Source: JAALKW01 sp963974485 (GTDB lineage: Bacteria; Pseudomonadota; Gammaproteobacteria; Legionellales; Legionellaceae). From it: a stretch of DNA of 64,000 nt. Under the pieces are notes generated by a model. It was not told the DNA's origin. It ran no database searches and worked only from the letters and a program-made list of their open reading frames with translations. Both the position numbers and the translations under genes were made by a program. The DNA is taken from contig CAXBBS010000001.1 in the NCBI GenBank assembly GCA_963974485.1, positions 315,550 through 379,549 on the forward strand, read 5' to 3'. Of this stretch, positions 16,572 through 25,489 are shown piece by piece (the first letter of the stretch is position 1; each line of letters opens with the position of its first letter).

Positions 16572-17408
16572 GTGAATTTATCATCCGCGAGGCAAAAATT
16601 AAAGCAAATTAACTTTTATGCATCCGACGCAAGACCGTTTAATTACACAAGCACTGCCCTCATTTTTTTAGATATCGCCAAAGATGCTGTCGATACGTTT
16701 AAGCCTTATAAAACTCAACAACACCGAGCGCGCGACCTAGAGCAGTTTTATGCTGGCCTAAAACATGCATTAAAAGCCGTTGTATTTATGCTTATCAGCG
16801 CGCTATGGCTCATCGTCGGTTTAAGTTATTTCATCGTCGCGCCAATATTGAGCACCATTAAATACTTAAGCAGAATCCCAGACGAAGACTCCGTATCAGT
16901 AACACTATTGAGCGAAATAACTAACGCGTATTTAGACTCGATTCAAATGATAAACGCTTCGATAGAAACCTGCGTCGGTTCGTTAGCACAAACACTACGC
17001 GGCATAACACAAATGATCACAGCACCGTTAACACTCCTTCGCATACCACTCCGTGATTATTTATTTCAAGAACGACCTGAACAAAAATTTCAAGATCGCA
17101 AAAGCATACAACGATTACTCGCAGAAGCCGACAGCATCATGGCGACCGCTCAAAGTAATCCCGATGCTACCGCTCATATGCACCCTATTCTGGAGGAGCT
17201 CTACCGTAAGAGCTACAACCAACAGGAGCACAAGAAGCATGCAACTTATGAAAATAAGCCTATTCGTGTATGTGCTGGGCGTCCTCCGCGCAATCAAAGC
17301 CCGCTGAAAGCCCCTTATTTTTTTGAGCATGCGCGAACAACGGGCCCTATACCATCAAATGAAATCGCCTCAATCCAAGAGCGTTTAAACGAATTTAGAA
17401 TACCCTAA
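16572..17408 (+). CDS. Orphan protein with a hydrophobic hairpin
   Basis: The 278-residue product starts at a GTG with only a weak purine-rich site upstream. It has a polar N-terminal 75 residues, a hydrophobic stretch at about 76-105 (AVVFMLISALWLIVGLSYFI) and a second, weaker one at about 140-165 (SLAQTLRGITQMITAPLTLL), then a charged C-terminal 110 residues rich in Gln, Glu and Arg. No family is recognised and there is no signal peptide. The long polar ends around a central membrane-inserting hairpin resemble several type IV secretion effectors of Legionellales, but that is only an analogy. It sits between cytochrome c4 and the convergent parC. Confidence 0.7.
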   Translation: MNLSSARQKLKQINFYASDARPFNYTSTALIFLDIAKDAVDTFKPYKTQQHRARDLEQFYAGLKHALKAVVFMLISALWLIVGLSYFIVAPILSTIKYLSRIPDEDSVSVTLLSEITNAYLDSIQMINASIETCVGSLAQTLRGITQMITAPLTLLRIPLRDYLFQERPEQKFQDRKSIQRLLAEADSIMATAQSNPDATAHMHPILEELYRKSYNQQEHKKHATYENKPIRVCAGRPPRNQSPLKAPYFFEHARTTGPIPSNEIASIQERLNEFRIP

Positions 17409-17416
17409 TAAAACAC

Positions 17417-19636
17417 CTAGCCCTCACCCACACTCAATCCTGAAACTTGTCGTAAGCCTCGCGGCAATAATAAGCCTCGTCTTCCACGTGTACCCATATA
17501 CACCTTCCAATCCGCAGGCTTTAAAGTAAAGTGACGCTTACCAGCCAGTACCGTCAATGAATCATCTGCGCTAATCACTTGAATATCTGCGATTTTTTCC
17601 TCTCCTGGCAACTGCATGAGCTTATTCCCTTTGCCTCGTAATAATTCAGGTAGATCCGCCAAAGAAAAAATAAGTAAATGCCCTGTATTGCTCACGCACA
17701 CGACATGCTCAGCCGCTTTATTGGTGATTAACCGCGTGACGACGTTCGCATCCGATGCAAGCTTCAAACACGTGCGGCCGTTGCGGTTTTTAACATACAA
17801 ATCCGAAATTTGTGTAACAAAACCATACCCTGCATCACTGGCGAGAATAATTTTTTGCTGAGGCTCACCGGTCAATAATGCCGTAAAGGTTGCACCGTCC
17901 GATGGGTTTAATTTTCCGGTCAGTGGCTCACCTTGCCCACGTGCCGACGGCAACGTATGCCCAGGCAGGCTATATGCACGGCCTTCGCTGTCTAAAAATA
18001 TAATTTGCTGATTGGTACGTGCCGACGTTTGTGCCTTAAAGCTGTCTCCTGCTTTATAGTTCAATGCCGTACCGTCGGCATCAAATCCTTTGGCTGCACG
18101 AATCCAGCCTTTTTCCGATAACACCACAGTAATAGGCTCGTTCGGCAAGATATCCGTTTCTTTCAGTGCTTGAGACTCATCACGCACCACAATCGGTGCA
18201 CGACGTGCATCGCCAAATTTATCACGATCCGCAATCATTTCGTTTTTAATTAACGTACGTAAACGTCGATCACTTCCTAAAAGCTGCTGTAATTTATCGC
18301 GCTCCAAGACCAGCTCGTCACGCTCGGCTTTTAACTTACTTTCTTCAAGTTTAGCTAATTGCCGTAATTTTATTTCTAAGATCGAATCCGCTTGGCGTTC
18401 GCTCAGGTCAAAGCGGGTCATCAACGCGGGTTTAGGCTCATCCGCCTCTCGAATAATCGCGATGACTTCATCTAAATTCAAATACGCAACCAATAAACCT
18501 TCGAGCACATGCAAGCGATCAAGCACTTGAGCAAGCCGATGTTCGAGACGTTTCGTCACGGTTGCAATACGAAACACCAGCCACTCGTTTAATATAGTTA
18601 ATAAATTTTTAACCCGCGGCATGCCGTCCAGGCCAATCATATTAAAATTAACGCGGTAGCTTCGTTCCAAATCCGTGGTTGCGAACAAATGCGACATCAA
18701 ACCATGCAAATCCACACGATTTGAGCGTGGAATAATCACCAGCCGGGTCGGGTGCTCATGGTCTGACTCGTCACGCAAATCATCCACCATCGGTAATTTT
18801 TTCTGTTGCATTTGAGCGGCAATTTGCTCAATAATTTTATTACCCGAGACTTGGTAAGGCAAATCAGTGATCACCACTTGATGATCTTCAATCTTATACA
18901 CCGCACGCATTTTAACCGAGCCCGTGCCTTCGGAATAAAGCTTATGAAGTGCCGCTTTAGGCGTAATAATTTCAGCGTGCGTAGGGAAATCTGGGCCTTC
19001 AATAATTTCTAAAATATCATCCAGTGACGCTTTCGGTGTATCCAATAAGTGAATGCAAGCATTGGCTACTTCAACTAAATTATGCGGTATAATATCCGAT
19101 GACATACCGACAGCAATCCCCGTCGCGCCGTTTAAAAGTACGTTTGGAAGTCGTGCAGGAAGCAACGCCGGTTCTTTTAGCGTCGCATCAAAGTTATCTA
19201 ACCAATCGACCGTACCTTGCCGTAATTCAGCCAATAGAACATCCGCATAAGGTGATAACCGTGCTTCGGTATATCGCATGGCCGCAAACGACTTAGGATC
19301 ATCAGGTGAACCCCAGTTCCCTTGACCATCCACAAACGGGTATCTATACGAAAACGGTTGAGCCATGAGTACCATCGCTTCATAACACGCCGTATCACCA
19401 TGCGGATGAAACTTACCTAAAACATCCCCGACTGTTCGTGCCGATTTTTTATGTTTAGATGCCGCTTTCAAACCCAATTCAGACATCGCATAAATAATAC
19501 GCCGTTGCACCGGCTTAAACCCATCCGCAAGATGAGGTAAGGCTCGATCTAAAATCACATACATCGAATAATCCAAGTACGCTTTTTCAGTAAAATCAGT
19601 GAGGGGCTTTTGCTCGGTCGTCATCGGTATCGTCAT
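17417..19636 (-). CDS. parC: DNA topoisomerase IV subunit A
   Basis: The 739-residue protein is ParC. The catalytic tyrosine is Tyr122 in AMRYTEARLS, preceded by the quinolone-determining region GKFHPHGDTACYEAMVLMAQ. Position 82, equivalent to Ser80 of E. coli ParC, is Thr, and Glu86 (equivalent to Glu84) is kept. The C-terminal 240 residues form the blade-rich DNA-wrapping domain characteristic of ParC rather than GyrA; no GyrA box is visible. With ParE it decatenates daughter chromosomes. parE is not in this window. The 3' end faces the orphan membrane gene with an 8-bp gap. Confidence 0.97.
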   Translation of the reverse strand: MTIPMTTEQKPLTDFTEKAYLDYSMYVILDRALPHLADGFKPVQRRIIYAMSELGLKAASKHKKSARTVGDVLGKFHPHGDTACYEAMVLMAQPFSYRYPFVDGQGNWGSPDDPKSFAAMRYTEARLSPYADVLLAELRQGTVDWLDNFDATLKEPALLPARLPNVLLNGATGIAVGMSSDIIPHNLVEVANACIHLLDTPKASLDDILEIIEGPDFPTHAEIITPKAALHKLYSEGTGSVKMRAVYKIEDHQVVITDLPYQVSGNKIIEQIAAQMQQKKLPMVDDLRDESDHEHPTRLVIIPRSNRVDLHGLMSHLFATTDLERSYRVNFNMIGLDGMPRVKNLLTILNEWLVFRIATVTKRLEHRLAQVLDRLHVLEGLLVAYLNLDEVIAIIREADEPKPALMTRFDLSERQADSILEIKLRQLAKLEESKLKAERDELVLERDKLQQLLGSDRRLRTLIKNEMIADRDKFGDARRAPIVVRDESQALKETDILPNEPITVVLSEKGWIRAAKGFDADGTALNYKAGDSFKAQTSARTNQQIIFLDSEGRAYSLPGHTLPSARGQGEPLTGKLNPSDGATFTALLTGEPQQKIILASDAGYGFVTQISDLYVKNRNGRTCLKLASDANVVTRLITNKAAEHVVCVSNTGHLLIFSLADLPELLRGKGNKLMQLPGEEKIADIQVISADDSLTVLAGKRHFTLKPADWKVYMGTRGRRGLLLPRGLRQVSGLSVGEG

Positions 19637-19839
19637 AAAGGCTCAGGTTGGCTGCAAGAAATAGGCATGAGCCTAGTGTAAACGTTGTAGCTCTTCAATC
19701 CAATACGACCGGATTAATTGAACGTATGATTAAAATCAAAATTAAAAATAAACTTTATTAAATAATAAATAAATTAAATTGATTTAATTATAAATATAAG
19801 TGATAATTATGTCTTGATTATTTAAAGCAAGAGGTGTTC

Positions 19840-20202
19840 ATGAGTAAAATAATAACTAAATGTCCTTCGTGTGACAGTTCGAAATTACACGTTACGCAAA
19901 TTGAATGTGCGACATGCGCAACAAAATTTTCAGGTCAGTTTACCGTTCCTGCGCTGCTGAAGCTTTCAGAAGAAGACTTACAGTTTGTCTGTAGCTTCGT
20001 AAAATGCTCCGGCAGTCTCAAAGAAATGGCCAAGATCCAAGATATTTCTTATCCAACGTTAAGAAACCGCCTCAACATACTGATTGAAAACATGAATAAT
20101 TTAGAAATAAAACACCGGGATTCAAAAGCGGAGATTCTGGAGCTGGTTGAAAGCGGGACGATCACCGCACAAGAAGCGGCTGTAATGTTAAACAAATTAT
20201 GA
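19840..20202 (+). CDS. DUF2089 family protein
   Basis: The ATG at 19840 is preferred to a GTG two codons earlier because AGAGG lies about 5 bases before it. The 120-residue protein has two Cys pairs near the N-terminus (CPSCDSS and CATCATKF), a zinc-ribbon-like unit, then a helix-turn-helix-like middle (GSLKEMAKIQDISYPTLRNR) and a C-terminal two-helix unit ILELVESGTITAQEAAVML of the SHOCT-like type. DUF2089 proteins are probable transcriptional or envelope-stress regulators; their exact role is unknown. It is followed 41 bp later by a YIP1-like membrane protein. The 200 bp upstream are strongly AT-rich. Confidence 0.85.
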   Translation: MSKIITKCPSCDSSKLHVTQIECATCATKFSGQFTVPALLKLSEEDLQFVCSFVKCSGSLKEMAKIQDISYPTLRNRLNILIENMNNLEIKHRDSKAEILELVESGTITAQEAAVMLNKL

Positions 20203-20243
20203 TTTAAGCTAAAATTTATTAAATTAACCAAAAGGCACTCAAC

Positions 20244-20948
20244 ATGACAATGCACAAAAACCAAGAGCAACTCACCAACATGCTCAAAGCAAATAAAATT
20301 TCACAAGAAGATTATGATATCTTGCTTGGCGCCATGGATAAAAAGTCTTTTTTTTCAAGCAATAACCTTTCGTTGCTGGTTAATCCCTTTCAAAAAATAG
20401 CCGGTATTAAAGCACTGCTTTTTGGCTTGCTTATTATGCTGACGGTGAGCGTTTTAAGTGCTATCGGGAATGGTTCACTTTCCATCTCAAGAGCGGGCTT
20501 TGTACAGCATCAAACAACGTTTCCTGGCTTCTTTTTACTTACCTGCCAGTTTTTGGCCTTCTGGTTTATATTTTCCTTGGGCTTTGCGCTAACAGCCAAA
20601 CTTTTCCGGAAAAAAATACGCTTGATTGATTTTTTTGGAACCATCGGATTTGCCTATTATCCGTCCATTTTCTCCGCAGCAATTACGGCGATTACACAAA
20701 GTGTCAACCCAAGCTTTTTAGCATCACTTAAGGATATGGCGACACAAACACCTCCTCTTTTTTCACCGAGTATTATCGCCTATATAATCCTGGTCATGAT
20801 ATTTCAAGTCTGGCAAATCGCCACACTGTTTTATGCATTTAAAGAATCGTCTGGGCTCACAAGCAAAAAGCTAGGCTGGGGATTTGCGGTGACGTATCTC
20901 CTGGTAAACCTCATCGGAAGTCAACTTATCACACGCTTGATTGCTTAG
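20244..20948 (+). CDS. YIP1-like integral membrane protein
   Basis: The 234-residue protein begins with a 30-residue two-helix unit (QLTNMLKANKISQEDYDILL) like the one at the end of the DUF2089 neighbour, then has about five membrane helices (about 54-76, 92-118, 130-152, 173-197 and 210-232). The layout and the motif GTIGFAYYPSIFSA fit YIP1-domain proteins, which are of unclear function in bacteria. The shared SHOCT-like element and the adjacent position suggest the two genes work together. Confidence 0.7.
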   Translation: MTMHKNQEQLTNMLKANKISQEDYDILLGAMDKKSFFSSNNLSLLVNPFQKIAGIKALLFGLLIMLTVSVLSAIGNGSLSISRAGFVQHQTTFPGFFLLTCQFLAFWFIFSLGFALTAKLFRKKIRLIDFFGTIGFAYYPSIFSAAITAITQSVNPSFLASLKDMATQTPPLFSPSIIAYIILVMIFQVWQIATLFYAFKESSGLTSKKLGWGFAVTYLLVNLIGSQLITRLIA

Positions 20949-20966
20949 TGCCTGATGCATATCTAA

Positions 20967-21019
20967 CTGCAACGGCCTGCGCGCGATGAGCAGCAACTCA
21001 ACACGCGCAGGCCATGCAG
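20967..21019. terminator. Long hairpin between convergent genes
   Basis: GGCCTGCGCG (20974-20983) and CGCGCAGGCC (21004-21013) form a perfect 10-bp GC-rich stem over a 20-base loop, extended outward by CTGC/GCAG after a small bulge. It lies between the ends of the YIP1-like gene and the convergent yafQ gene, so it may terminate or insulate both transcripts. There is no long T-run. Confidence 0.5.
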
Positions 21020-21024
21020 ATCGC

Positions 21025-21309
21025 TTATTTAAACAGCTCAGAATGAGAGCCTGTCCTTGCTAACCTCAGTAACTGTATACAGTCTCCTTTAATGACTTTA
21101 TAAATTAGCAACCAGTCAGGCGTTATATGACACTCTCGATAACCACACCAGTTACCGGTGAGGTTATGATCTTTATGTTTTTGTGGTAGTGGCTGTTCAA
21201 CTTGCAGTTTCTCAACAATGGAATCTAAAAGCTCTTTGTCTTTATGTTGCTTATTAATTTTTTTTAAATCACGTTTAAATTGTGTGGCTAATTCTAACTC
21301 AAGCATCAT
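21025..21309 (-). CDS. yafQ: YafQ-family mRNA interferase toxin
   Basis: The 94-residue protein has the RelE/YafQ fold signature: TQFKRDLKKINKQHKDKELL, LPQKHKDHNLTGNWCGYREC, the DWLLIYKV strand and the LLRLARTGSHSELF C-terminus. YafQ is a ribosome-dependent endoribonuclease; the His-rich segment KHKDH and the late Arg and His are the usual active-site residues and are present. It overlaps the antitoxin gene by 11 bp in the usual antitoxin-first order. Two adjacent Met codons could both start; the second is equally compatible. Confidence 0.93.
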   Translation of the reverse strand: MMLELELATQFKRDLKKINKQHKDKELLDSIVEKLQVEQPLPQKHKDHNLTGNWCGYRECHITPDWLLIYKVIKGDCIQLLRLARTGSHSELFK

Positions 21310-21559
21310 CTAACGAGTTCCAAACGTCTTCCATTGTTTTGTATCGCTCACCCTTACCAGATTCAAGCATATCCATTGCATCTCGGGTGTCTTTATTCGG
21401 TATTTTCACATCAAATGGAAGCCCATTTTGCAAGCAAACTTGACTATAAAAAATTCTTATTGCTTCCGCAGTGGACAAACCAACTTTATGTAAGATTTTT
21501 TCAGCTTGCATTTTTAAAGCAGGCTCAATGCGAGCATTAATTGTTGCCGCCTTATTCAT
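21299..21559 (-). CDS. dinJ: DinJ/RelB-family antitoxin
   Basis: An ATG at 21559 is chosen because GGAG lies 7 bases upstream; an ATG 6 bp earlier would leave a single base between RBS and start. The 86-residue product has the RelB/DinJ ribbon-helix-helix (ATINARIEPALKMQAEKILH, then GLSTAEAIRIFYSQV) and a C-terminal toxin-binding part. It neutralises YafQ and with it represses the operon. Confidence 0.9.
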   Translation of the reverse strand: MNKAATINARIEPALKMQAEKILHKVGLSTAEAIRIFYSQVCLQNGLPFDVKIPNKDTRDAMDMLESGKGERYKTMEDVWNSLDDA

Positions 21560-21574
21560 AACCATACTCCAACT

Positions 21575-21598
21575 TATTGTATATACTTATATTGTATA
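21575..21598 (-). promoter_or_regulatory. Direct repeats in the dinJ promoter region
   Basis: TATTGTATA occurs at 21575-21583 and 21590-21598, spaced by 15 bp, just upstream of dinJ. The repeats are AT-rich and overlap possible -10 sequences, so they are plausible binding sites for the DinJ/YafQ complex. Confidence 0.4.
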
Positions 21599-21699
21599 AC
21601 AAATGCGTTACAAATGCAATTTTCCCTACGTGCAGGTGAAGATAATAGTATGGACCCTGCCACGTTAATCAGGCTTCGTAATGAGCCAAAAAAGAGCCA

Positions 21700-22863
21700 C
21701 TAATCACCCGACGCATACGCAGCAAGCATGCGCTTCAGCGGTGAACAACGGTTCAGCGCGCGCATGCCAAGGCCTCGCAACACGCCAATGGGTGCGGGCG
21801 AGGCTCCAAACATGGCTTTAATGCTTTGCATCAACGCAATCACCGACCATACCTCAGATTTACGTTCGCGTTGATAAGCGGCCAATACGCGCGCAGACCA
21901 CGCGCCATCACGCTGCTGGTCTAATAACGCAAGCCACGAGGTTAAATCCGCCAAACCAACGTTTAGACCTAAACCCGCTAACGGATGAATCGTATGTGCT
22001 GCGTCGCCCATCAACAACCATTTAGAACCACTGTATTGCTGAACATGACGCATGTGTAACGGGAAAGAAATACGTGTGCTTTGAAGCTTAACTTCACCGA
22101 GTTTATGTTCAAACGCCTTTGTTAATGCCGCATCAAAATCTTCGGGCTCTAACGCCATCAAAGCCTGTGTTTTCTCCGGTGGTTGTGACCAGACGATGGA
22201 GCATTGATGCGGGTTAGATAAAGGCAAAAATGCCAAGGGGCCGTTGGGTGTAAACACTTGATAAGCGGTTGCTTGATGAGGCTTTGCGGTTTGAACGGTC
22301 GCAACCAAGGCCTCATGATCATACGGCCAGGTAGTGATAGAAACACCTAATAGCTCGCGTGTGTTTGAGTTTGCGCCGTCAGCAATCATCAATAAGTTAG
22401 CCCGCCAAGAATCGCCTTCTGCACTTGTAATACACATACCAGTGGCTTCTTCCGTGCACGCTGTAACACGTGTGTTTGGAATCAGCTGTACACCTAACGC
22501 TTCTGCGCGCTTAAGCAACGCGACACGCAAGGGGTTTTCTTCTAAAATCACACCAAGCTGAGCTTTAGCCGCATCCCGTGCATCAAACGTGATGTCGGCA
22601 TGATTGGTTGCATCCCAAACATGCATACCTCGATACGGCGAAATAATATTAGGATCAAGCGATTCCCAAACACCTAATTGTGTGAGCAACGCCTGCGATG
22701 CCCCGTTGATGGCATACACCCGTGTGTTTTTATTAGCAGGTGATATTTTGAGCGACCCCGCGTCGATTACGGCTGTTTTAAACCCACGCGAAGCCATGCC
22801 TGCGGCTGCGGCCAATCCAACCACGCCGCCCCCTACCACTAATACATCAACAGCTTTAAGCAT
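21700..22863 (-). CDS. ubiI: FAD-dependent ubiquinone biosynthesis hydroxylase (UbiI/VisC type)
   Basis: The start at 22863 has AGGAG 7 bases upstream inside the end of ubiH; a start two codons earlier lacks spacing. The 387-residue enzyme has the FAD-binding GGGVVGLAAAAGMASRG at the N-terminus, the DG motif LMIADGANSNTREL at about 160 and the FAD ribityl motif LMGDAAHTIHPLAGLGLNVG at about 280. It belongs to the UbiH/COQ6 family. Gene order pepP-ubiH-this gene equals E. coli pepP-ubiH-ubiI, so C5 hydroxylation of the ubiquinone ring is the likely reaction. Family members are hard to tell apart by sequence alone. Confidence 0.88.
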   Translation of the reverse strand: MLKAVDVLVVGGGVVGLAAAAGMASRGFKTAVIDAGSLKISPANKNTRVYAINGASQALLTQLGVWESLDPNIISPYRGMHVWDATNHADITFDARDAAKAQLGVILEENPLRVALLKRAEALGVQLIPNTRVTACTEEATGMCITSAEGDSWRANLLMIADGANSNTRELLGVSITTWPYDHEALVATVQTAKPHQATAYQVFTPNGPLAFLPLSNPHQCSIVWSQPPEKTQALMALEPEDFDAALTKAFEHKLGEVKLQSTRISFPLHMRHVQQYSGSKWLLMGDAAHTIHPLAGLGLNVGLADLTSWLALLDQQRDGAWSARVLAAYQRERKSEVWSVIALMQSIKAMFGASPAPIGVLRGLGMRALNRCSPLKRMLAAYASGD

Positions 22864-24079
22864 TAACATTCTCCTGCTTCAGTGGAATCCCACACACCAA
22901 GTCAGGTACCACGCCACCAAAACCTTTTGCGTGGCGCAACAACATATTTTTTAAAATTTTACTATTATCTAAAGCAACCAAACCAAGCCGGCGTGCGAGC
23001 CCTATCCCTGGCAACTGATTATTAAAAAGCGATACTAGCGCATCGGTTGAAGTCATGATCATTTCTTGATCGGACACACGCGCAATCTGATAGCGCGTCT
23101 GTGCTTTTACACTCAGGCCATGCTCTGCCGCGCATTGCGCAAGCATCGCAACATCACGCAGGCCTAAATTAAACCCCTGTCCTGCAACAGGATGCAAGGT
23201 ATGCGCTGCATTCCCCAAAAAAACAACGCGATCATGCACTTGTCGCTGCATCATCACTTGCCTAAGTGGATACGTCATACGTTGGCCAACGGCCGTAAAA
23301 CGCCCAACACGATAACCAAATGCACGCTGCAATTCTAATAAAAAATTCGCCTCATCCAGCGATTTCAAGCGCGCAGCTTCATCGGCTGAACGCGTCCACA
23401 CCAGTGCCATATAAGGACCTGGCAGAGGCAATAAAGCCAGTGGGCCGCTTGATGTGAAGCGCTCATACGCAACCTGGCCATGAGGCCGCGCAAGCTTAAT
23501 ATTGGCTGCTAGCGCATGTTCTGGGTAGGTTTTATATTCAGCTTCTGCATGACATAACTTTCGTACAGAAGAGTTGGCGCCATCGGCCGCAATCACCCAA
23601 CGAGCCCGCAGTTTTTTCTCACCAGCTGATGTCTCAAGCGTAGCTTCACCGGTTGCTGCATCAAGTGCAATTAATCGCGCAGGCATTAAAATATGTTCTG
23701 AATTTACATGCGCATGCAGTGCTGCATGGAGTTCATGCATTTCTACGACGGCGCCCAAAGGATCATCATGCGCTGATGCTTTGTTTAAACGCGCTTGTCC
23801 AAATCGACCTTGCTCAGACACATGAATCATGTTGATAAAAGCCGCTCGTTTTTTTAAATCAGACCAAACATGCAGCTGCTCTAAAATACGTATGCTGGCG
23901 GGTGACAAAGCAACGCTGCGTGTATCAAGCATACCGGGATGTTCTTCGGAACGCACATGCGCTTCGGCCATGCACACACGATAGCCCAGGGGCTTTAAGG
24001 CAAGCATGAGCGCCATGCCTATCAAACCGCCCCCGATAATTAAAACATCAACATCATCATGTATAACAGCATCAACCAC
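22856..24079 (-). CDS. ubiH: 2-octaprenyl-6-methoxyphenol hydroxylase UbiH
   Basis: The 407-residue flavoprotein shows IIGGGLIGMALMLALKPLGY near the N-terminus, RWVIAADGANSSVRKLCH at about 160 and FLGNAAHTLHPVAGQGFNLG at about 290, the three UbiH/COQ6 motifs. By synteny with pepP and ubiI it should hydroxylate C1 of the ubiquinone ring. It overlaps pepP by 8 bp and ubiI by 8 bp, so the three genes form one translationally linked operon. A GTG serves as start codon. Confidence 0.93.
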   Translation of the reverse strand: MVDAVIHDDVDVLIIGGGLIGMALMLALKPLGYRVCMAEAHVRSEEHPGMLDTRSVALSPASIRILEQLHVWSDLKKRAAFINMIHVSEQGRFGQARLNKASAHDDPLGAVVEMHELHAALHAHVNSEHILMPARLIALDAATGEATLETSAGEKKLRARWVIAADGANSSVRKLCHAEAEYKTYPEHALAANIKLARPHGQVAYERFTSSGPLALLPLPGPYMALVWTRSADEAARLKSLDEANFLLELQRAFGYRVGRFTAVGQRMTYPLRQVMMQRQVHDRVVFLGNAAHTLHPVAGQGFNLGLRDVAMLAQCAAEHGLSVKAQTRYQIARVSDQEMIMTSTDALVSLFNNQLPGIGLARRLGLVALDNSKILKNMLLRHAKGFGGVVPDLVCGIPLKQENVNA

Positions 24080-25376
24080 GTATCAAGTCCTCAAGTGCTT
24101 CTGGAGCAACAGCAAGTGCCCCGGTTAAATTATCATGCCCTGCTTGGGTAACTAAAATATCATCTTCTATACGAATACCGATGCCCCACCATTTAGGATC
24201 AATACCTTCATAGTTTTCAGGTATATATAGCCCGGGCTCTACCGTCAAAGCCATGCCGGGTTCAAGTAAGCGAGACTTATTATCTACAAAATAAGCACCC
24301 ACATCATGCACATCTAAACCTAACCAATGCCCTGAAGAATGCATATAAAAAGGCTTATAAGCCCCGTGTTTGATAAGCTCATCAATAGAATCTTTAGAGC
24401 CGTTTAATATACCAAGCTCACATAATCCCGATGTAAGTTCATGCACAATTGCGGCTTGCATGCTGTCCCAAGGCATACCTGGTTTAACACAAGCTATACC
24501 TGCTTTTTGAGCGCGCCACACCACATCATAAATCAAACGTTGCTCTGAGCTGAATTTTCCGCTGACAGGATATGTTCGGGTGATGTCTGCGGCATAATAC
24601 CCCACTTCACCCCCGGCATCGACGAGCACGAGCTGACTGGAATCCAGTATTTGATTGTTGTTTATGTAGTGCAAAACGCAGGCATTCGCCCCGCCGGCGA
24701 CAATACTACTGTACGCAATATTTTGACAACCTTCGCGCCCCAGTGCATATAAAAACTCAGCTTCAAGCTCATATTCATGCTGGGCATGTTTACACGCACG
24801 CATCACCGCTTCATGCGCCTTAACCGAAATGCGCGCAGCCTCTCGCATGCAGCGTATTTCTGAATCATCTTTGATGACACGCATTTCGCTTAAGATAGGC
24901 ATGATATCAGCAAAAACTTCCGGGACATGCTGCCCACGGCGTGCTTGACTTTTCACGCGCGTCCACGCATGCCGCAGCATACGCTCATGCTGTGGGTAAC
25001 GCCCCATGGGATAATAAATCGCGCGTTTATCCAACAAAATTTCGAGCAACCGTGTTTCTAACTCAACGATTGGATACGCTGCGTCAATACCAAGCCTTGC
25101 AGGTGCGTCTGCTTGACCTAAGCGCGGACCCGTCCAACGTTCTTCAAGCTCGCTTTTGGGGCGATTAAATAAGATCGATTCGCCCCGCTCACCCCCTGTG
25201 ATTAATAAAACCGCATCCGGCTCATCAAAGCCTGTCAGATAATAAAAATCGCTGTCTTGCCGAAATTTATAGTGACTGTCGCCATTACGGAGTTGCTCTG
25301 ATGCTGCCGGAATCACAACCAATGCATCAGCAGGAAGATGGTTGGCTAAGTGTTGTCTACGCGCTAGATAATCCAT
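24072..25376 (-). CDS. pepP: Xaa-Pro aminopeptidase
   Basis: The 434-residue protein has the N-terminal aminopeptidase P domain (RRQHLANHLPADALVVIPAA, DSDFYYLTGF) and a C-terminal pita-bread metallopeptidase domain. The two-manganese ligands are visible: Asp pair in LVDAGGEVGYYAADITRTYP, His in HSSGHWLGLDVHDVG, Glu in LTVEPGLYIPE and Glu in GIRIEDDILVT. It removes N-terminal residues before proline in the cytoplasm. It heads the operon with ubiH and ubiI, as in E. coli. Confidence 0.96.
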   Translation of the reverse strand: MDYLARRQHLANHLPADALVVIPAASEQLRNGDSHYKFRQDSDFYYLTGFDEPDAVLLITGGERGESILFNRPKSELEERWTGPRLGQADAPARLGIDAAYPIVELETRLLEILLDKRAIYYPMGRYPQHERMLRHAWTRVKSQARRGQHVPEVFADIMPILSEMRVIKDDSEIRCMREAARISVKAHEAVMRACKHAQHEYELEAEFLYALGREGCQNIAYSSIVAGGANACVLHYINNNQILDSSQLVLVDAGGEVGYYAADITRTYPVSGKFSSEQRLIYDVVWRAQKAGIACVKPGMPWDSMQAAIVHELTSGLCELGILNGSKDSIDELIKHGAYKPFYMHSSGHWLGLDVHDVGAYFVDNKSRLLEPGMALTVEPGLYIPENYEGIDPKWWGIGIRIEDDILVTQAGHDNLTGALAVAPEALEDLIRG

Positions 25377-25489
25377 GGGAACTAAAACCTCGAATACACG
25401 GGAGTTTTATCATAACGGATTTGCTGCACCAACCCAAACTTGCTACCATCAATTTTTTTAGCTTGCTAATTTTTTAGGTACCGTACACC

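Noticed and set aside
19384..19396. Quinolone-resistance change in parC (Thr at the Ser80 position)
   Set aside because: Thr keeps a hydroxyl group and occurs naturally in many species; the Glu84 equivalent is unchanged, so no resistance claim is justified.
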